Made by a program: the position numbers and the translations under genes. Shown in pieces: positions 6,892 through 9,778 of a stretch of DNA of 9,778 nt (within the stretch, counting starts at the first letter, position 1; every line of letters starts with the position of its first letter). Source of the DNA: Thermotoga sp. (GTDB lineage Bacteria; Thermotogota; Thermotogae; B21-G9); NCBI GenBank assembly GCA_003641545.1, contig QNAU01000033.1, forward strand, positions 1 to 9,778, in the 5' to 3' direction. The notes below the pieces were generated by a model. The model was given only the letters and a program-made list of their open reading frames with translations. It was not told where the DNA came from and did not search any database.

Positions 6892-7514
6892 AGCAATTCT
6901 GTCCAATCTTTCTGCGATTCGATCTTGAAAAACCTGATTCCGAGTTTCTTACATGCACCATCTTTGTTTTCATCATCCCCGACGTGCATGGTTCTCGATG
7001 GATCAAGTTTGAAATCCTCGAGAAAATCTTTGAACATCCTTGTATCCGGTTTTCGCGCGGGTGGTGTGTAGGAATCGGATATGTATATCCTGTCGAAGAT
7101 ATCCTCTATCCCGAGGAGATCTATCTTGTTCATCTGAAGATCCGTGTTGCCGTCCGTTATTACCACCATGAATCTAACCATCTTTCTCAGTTTTTTCAGG
7201 ATATCCAACACACCATCGAACAGTTTTATGTTAACCTTGGAAGATCTGTATGTGGGAAGAATTTCACCTATCACGAATCTTCTCCAATTTTTCGGTAACC
7301 TTCCGAGACATTCAACCATGGCTCTGTCGAAAACCATGTGTCTTTCACCCTTTTTGAACAGATCCATGAGCTTGTCGTAGTAGACATCACCGTTCACCCC
7401 ATATTCCCGTTCAACAGCGGATGAGATGAGTTCGAAAACCGCTGTTTCGTACTCCATCTGAGGATACATGGTGTTATCGAGATCGAAGCTGATCGCATCT
7501 ATTTTCATCCTCAA
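6873..7514 (-). CDS. HAD-superfamily hydrolase (probable small-molecule phosphatase)
   Basis: A 213-residue cytoplasmic hydrolase with all four HAD motifs. Motif I is DLDNT (D11 nucleophile, D13 acid/base), motif II is the T120 of VITDG, motif III is the lysine of ARKPD (K155), and motif IV is GDDENKDG (179-186, with D180, D181, D185). A helical C1-type cap lies between motifs I and II (about 17-95), as in the phosphoglycolate phosphatase/YjjG-like branch. The start is TTG at 7514, overlapping the ATP-grasp gene's stop as TTGA. AAGGTGA (plus 7522-7528) precedes it by 7 nt. An ATG two codons later (7508) is possible but poorly spaced from that SD. Coupling to the ATP-grasp gene suggests a shared pathway. 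The 3' end overlaps the convergent carboxypeptidase gene by 19 bp. Substrate cannot be read from the sequence. Confidence 0.92.
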   Translation of the reverse strand: MRMKIDAISFDLDNTMYPQMEYETAVFELISSAVEREYGVNGDVYYDKLMDLFKKGERHMVFDRAMVECLGRLPKNWRRFVIGEILPTYRSSKVNIKLFDGVLDILKKLRKMVRFMVVITDGNTDLQMNKIDLLGIEDIFDRIYISDSYTPPARKPDTRMFKDFLEDFKLDPSRTMHVGDDENKDGACKKLGIRFFKIESQKDWTELLQLFLP

Positions 7515-8482
7515 AGCAGTTTCACCTTCTCACCTTCACTCACGTAAACAGCCTGGTCGAAGCGAAACATGTAAAAGTTCTCAACGTAGTTCATCCCCAT
7601 TCTTTCCAGTTTTTCACCCCTGATGTACTTCAAAAGGAGTTTTGGAAAATTTGCTCCCGCATGATGGGATAGAGGATAACCCCCACCAAATCTTGGATTT
7701 ATTTCCATGAGGAACACACCATCCTTTGACACCATGAATTGCACATTTATCACCCCACGTGGTTTGTAATGGGCGGTGAATTTCTCGACGATGTCGTTGA
7801 TCCTCGGATCTTTCTGCGTCACACCTCTTTCCACCTCTCCACCTCTCACCTTCAGTCTCCTCCTCTGAACCGCCTGTATGCATTCACCTTCCTCCGTTCC
7901 GAATATGTCAACCGTCACCTCGTATCCCTCAATGAATTCCTGAATGATGTGGTTTTCGTTCAGCAGATCCTTAAAGCAGAGGAGTGATTCGGGTTTTTCA
8001 AACTTCATTATTCCCTTCGAAGCGGATCCATATCTCGGTTTGACCAACACAGGGAAATTCATACTTTTCAGACTCCCAACGTCCGAACCGAGTATCGTCT
8101 TCGGGACTTTCATGCTTAGATTCTTCGCGAATTTGAATGTCTCCCACTTGTCCATCGCTATCTTTATCTTCTCATAGCTCGAGACCATCGGGAAGATCCC
8201 TTCTCTTTCGAACTTTTCCCTGTATTTGGAAATGACGGGAAGCTCTGGATCTATCAGAGGTATTATCACCTTCACTGAATTTTCGGCGCATATGGACAGA
8301 ACGAGCTCATGATAATCTTCATCTATCCTGTATGGATGTCTGTAAGATTTGTCAAGAAAATACAGAGCAGGAGCTGTTTCATCGCTATCCGTTCCCACGA
8401 ACACACTGCCCTCAACCCAATTCTCCCTGAATATCCTTATCAGTTCGACCCTTCTTCCGGGTGACGTGAAAAGAATGTTCAT
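7511..8482 (-). CDS. PylC/CarB-like ATP-grasp ligase of unknown substrate
   Basis: A 323-residue ATP-grasp enzyme, expected to join a carboxylate (via acyl phosphate) to an amine or other nucleophile. The N-terminal pre-ATP-grasp domain opens with MNILFTSPGRRVELI (1-15), a Rossmann-like start shared by CarB/PylC-like proteins. The ATP-binding core has FPVLVKPRYGSASKG (143-157), with the ATP-contact lysine and glycine-rich loop, then QEFIEGYEVTVDIF (181-194). The metal site is FLMEINPRFGGG (257-268: E260, N262). The ATG at 8482 is chosen because GAGGAGG (plus 8492-8498) precedes it by 9 nt and a good promoter begins just upstream. A frame extension to ATG 8530 would start upstream of that promoter's predicted transcription start. 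The downstream HAD gene is coupled by a 4-nt overlap. Similar ATP-grasp/HAD neighbours occur in surface-polysaccharide loci, but none surrounds this pair. Confidence 0.92.
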   Translation of the reverse strand: MNILFTSPGRRVELIRIFRENWVEGSVFVGTDSDETAPALYFLDKSYRHPYRIDEDYHELVLSICAENSVKVIIPLIDPELPVISKYREKFEREGIFPMVSSYEKIKIAMDKWETFKFAKNLSMKVPKTILGSDVGSLKSMNFPVLVKPRYGSASKGIMKFEKPESLLCFKDLLNENHIIQEFIEGYEVTVDIFGTEEGECIQAVQRRRLKVRGGEVERGVTQKDPRINDIVEKFTAHYKPRGVINVQFMVSKDGVFLMEINPRFGGGYPLSHHAGANFPKLLLKYIRGEKLERMGMNYVENFYMFRFDQAVYVSEGEKVKLL

Positions 8483-8491
8483 GGATTCTTT

Positions 8492-8498
8492 CCTCCTC
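8492..8498 (-). promoter_or_regulatory. Ribosome binding site deciding the ATP-grasp start
   Basis: On the minus strand this reads GAGGAGG and lies 9 nt before the ATG at 8482. It favours that start over the in-frame ATG at 8530. Confidence 0.75.
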
Positions 8499-8501
8499 AA
8501 C

Positions 8502-8530
8502 TTGATGATGATGGGGTGATGTTCTATCAT
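8502..8530 (+). promoter_or_regulatory. Candidate promoter of the macroglobulin-like gene
   Basis: TTGATG (8502-8507, 4 of 6 to consensus), an exact 17-bp spacer, and TATCAT (8525-8530, 5 of 6). The predicted start is near 8537, giving a leader of about 28 nt that holds the SD GAGGTGA (8554-8560), 4 nt before the ATG at 8565. It overlaps the opposing promoter of the ATP-grasp operon, including the -10 elements. Confidence 0.5.
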
Positions 8531-8549
8531 AATAATACCATCCCTTCAA
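8521..8549 (-). promoter_or_regulatory. Candidate promoter of the ATP-grasp/HAD operon
   Basis: Read on the minus strand: -35 TTGAAG (plus 8549-8544), a 17-bp spacer, and -10 TAGAAC (plus 8526-8521) preceded by TGA, giving an extended -10 TGATAGAAC. This nearly repeats the TGATAGAAT of the importer promoter at 82-90. Transcription would start near plus 8514, giving a leader of about 30 nt to the ATG at 8482. Confidence 0.55.
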
Positions 8550-8564
8550 GAAAGAGGTGAAACG

Positions 8565-9778
8565 ATGAGAACAAGATTGTCTTATCTTCTGTTCATCTTG
8601 ACGATTCTCCTCATTTCCACATCCTTCGGATACATCAGCTTCCTCTCCCCAAATTTTATAAACACAAAAAAGGGTGAGATACTGTTCAAATCTGGTAAAT
8701 TGGAACGTGTCGTAGTGAGATACTCCAAGGTGAATTTCGAGGCGTTGAAGGGTGATCCTTCGAAGGCAAAAAGATTGTGGTTCTACAGGTTGAAAAAGCT
8801 GGATGATCGAAGTTATAAGATTATACTTCCCAAGAAAAGTGGGATATACTTCGTGGATGTTGTGGATGAGGATGAACATGAAAGGAAAATCTTCTTCCTG
8901 AGCAATCTCAAAGGATGGATGATAGAGGGAAAATCCACATTTTTCGTCGTGTATGACCTTAAGAAGAAGAAATTCCTCGATAAGATTTTCACCTTCTCGA
9001 AGGATGGAAAGAAGATCGAACTGAATGGACCGATCTTTTCCTTTAAACCTGGTTGTTCTGGTTTATTTTTCCATGGAAATGATGTGGTGTATTTTCGACA
9101 ACCATGGGATTCTCTCTTTTTCCAATCCACATACCCAAAGAACAGAGCTTTGATAATCCTTGACAGACCTGTTTACAAACCGGGACAGAATGTACTCGGT
9201 AGAATCATATTGCTGAGAAGGAAATGGGATAGATATGTCTTAGCGAGTGGTGAAGCCAATGTGAAGATAAAGGATCCTTACGGAAACACCGTCTTCAGCG
9301 ATAGCTTCAAAACGAGTGAGGAAGAAGCCTATCATTTCGAATTCAAAACGACACGTGAAATATCCACCGGTTATTACACGGTGGAGGTTGATTTTGAGAA
9401 CGAGAAATCCTCCAGAGAATTCATGATAAAGGACTACGTGAAACCATCCTTCGAGATCTTCGTGGAAACCGAACCAAGGTTCATCCTATCCAGCAAACCT
9501 ATAACGCTGAAAGTAAAAATGAAATATCTGGACGGTAAACCTCTCTCCAATGGACAGGTTTCACTGTATTGCCATGAATATATGGATTTCTATGAAGAGA
9601 AAATGTTTTATAAAGATTCCAAATTCACCGATGAAAATGGTGAGGCTGTGTTCAACGTAGTAACATCGAAGGATTACATAGGTTATTTGACTCTCCAGAT
9701 ACTTGCAAATGATGAAAGTGGAATCCAAGTTGAGAAAACCATCGACCTTTATGTACACAGGGATGAAGTGATCATAGA
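8565..9778 (+). CDS. Alpha-2-macroglobulin-like exported protein, N-terminal part (runs off the window)
   Basis: An uninterrupted frame of 404 codons with no stop before the right edge. Residues 1-22 look like a signal peptide (basic MRTR, then a hydrophobic LSYLLFILTILLI core), with no lipobox cysteine. Residues about 194-300 match a macroglobulin MG2 domain: LDRPVYKPGQNVLGR (199-213), KDPYGNTVF (236-244), STGYYTVEV (267-275) and YVKPSFEIFV (291-300). A further beta-sandwich follows (about 301-398; DGKPLSNGQVSLYC 323-336, DENGEAVF 356-363), like MG3. Bacterial members are large envelope proteins (often over 1,400 residues) thought to trap or block proteases, many with a thioester in the missing C-terminal part. 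The start at 8565 has SD GAGGTGA (8554-8560). Whether this protein has the thioester, and whether a pbpC-type penicillin-binding protein gene follows, cannot be seen here. Confidence 0.85.
   Translation, partial: MRTRLSYLLFILTILLISTSFGYISFLSPNFINTKKGEILFKSGKLERVVVRYSKVNFEALKGDPSKAKRLWFYRLKKLDDRSYKIILPKKSGIYFVDVVDEDEHERKIFFLSNLKGWMIEGKSTFFVVYDLKKKKFLDKIFTFSKDGKKIELNGPIFSFKPGCSGLFFHGNDVVYFRQPWDSLFFQSTYPKNRALIILDRPVYKPGQNVLGRIILLRRKWDRYVLASGEANVKIKDPYGNTVFSDSFKTSEEEAYHFEFKTTREISTGYYTVEVDFENEKSSREFMIKDYVKPSFEIFVETEPRFILSSKPITLKVKMKYLDGKPLSNGQVSLYCHEYMDFYEEKMFYKDSKFTDENGEAVFNVVTSKDYIGYLTLQILANDESGIQVEKTIDLYVHRDEVII

Noticed and set aside
6880..6905. Possible terminator hairpin at the convergent junction
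   Set aside because: Only a 4-bp ACAG/CTGT stem can be drawn, with no U-run, which is too weak to call.
6121..6906. 261-codon open frame antisense to the carboxypeptidase gene
   Set aside because: It is a mirror of the coding bias of the real gene. The plus-strand protein has M14 motifs, while the antisense translation shows no family motif or suitable SD.
8483..8530. Upstream ATG at 8530 as start of the ATP-grasp gene
   Set aside because: It lies upstream of the predicted transcription start, has no SD, and adds 16 residues before the conserved N-terminal strand MNILFTSPGRR.
8412..8879. 155-codon minus-strand frame over the divergent gap
   Set aside because: It would cover both divergent gene starts and both promoters, lacks an SD, and conflicts with the supported genes on each side.

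Overview
The window looks like chromosomal DNA of a thermophilic, Thermotogae-like bacterium (Thermotoga/Pseudothermotoga/Kosmotoga group). The signs are heavy use of AGA/AGG arginine and ATA isoleucine codons, Shine-Dalgarno (SD) sites that repeatedly read (A)GGAGGTGA or GAGGTG(G), frequent TTG and GTG starts, very tight gene packing, and a solute-binding protein with a signal peptide but no lipobox. This taxonomic reading is inference from composition and gene style; no rRNA or marker gene is present.

Layout. (1) Positions 1-126 hold a promoter and leader for a plus-strand operon. (2) Positions 127-5514 encode a complete Dpp/Opp-type ABC importer: solute-binding protein, two permeases and two ATPases. 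A GC-rich stem-loop separates the binding-protein gene from the permease genes, and the ATPase genes overlap their upstream neighbours. (3) Positions 5530-6891 encode a signal-less M14-type zinc carboxypeptidase, 15 nt after the last ATPase gene and very probably in the same operon. (4) On the minus strand, a two-gene operon runs from 8482 down to 6873: a PylC/CarB-like ATP-grasp ligase followed, with a 4-nt stop/start overlap, by a HAD-family hydrolase. The HAD gene ends tail-to-tail inside the carboxypeptidase gene (19-bp overlap). (5) From 8565 a plus-strand gene for an exported alpha-2-macroglobulin-like protein runs off the right edge. It diverges from the ATP-grasp gene, with two candidate promoters overlapping face-to-face in an 82-bp gap.

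How the genes work together. The first six genes form a coherent unit: capture a peptide outside the cell, import it with ATP, and trim it in the cytoplasm with the metallopeptidase. Family-5 binding proteins in Thermotogae often carry oligosaccharides, so the peptidase neighbour is the main reason to favour peptides. The ATP-grasp/HAD pair is a coupled enzyme unit of unknown substrate. The macroglobulin-like protein is a likely periplasmic protease trap or envelope-protection protein.

No rRNA, tRNA, CRISPR array, insertion sequence or phage gene was seen. No gene-free stretch exceeds about 130 bases. The most notable points are the importer-peptidase operon with an intercistronic hairpin, the four-cysteine motif and DEP-proline replacement in both ATPases, the orphan ATP-grasp/HAD pair, and the interlocked divergent promoters.
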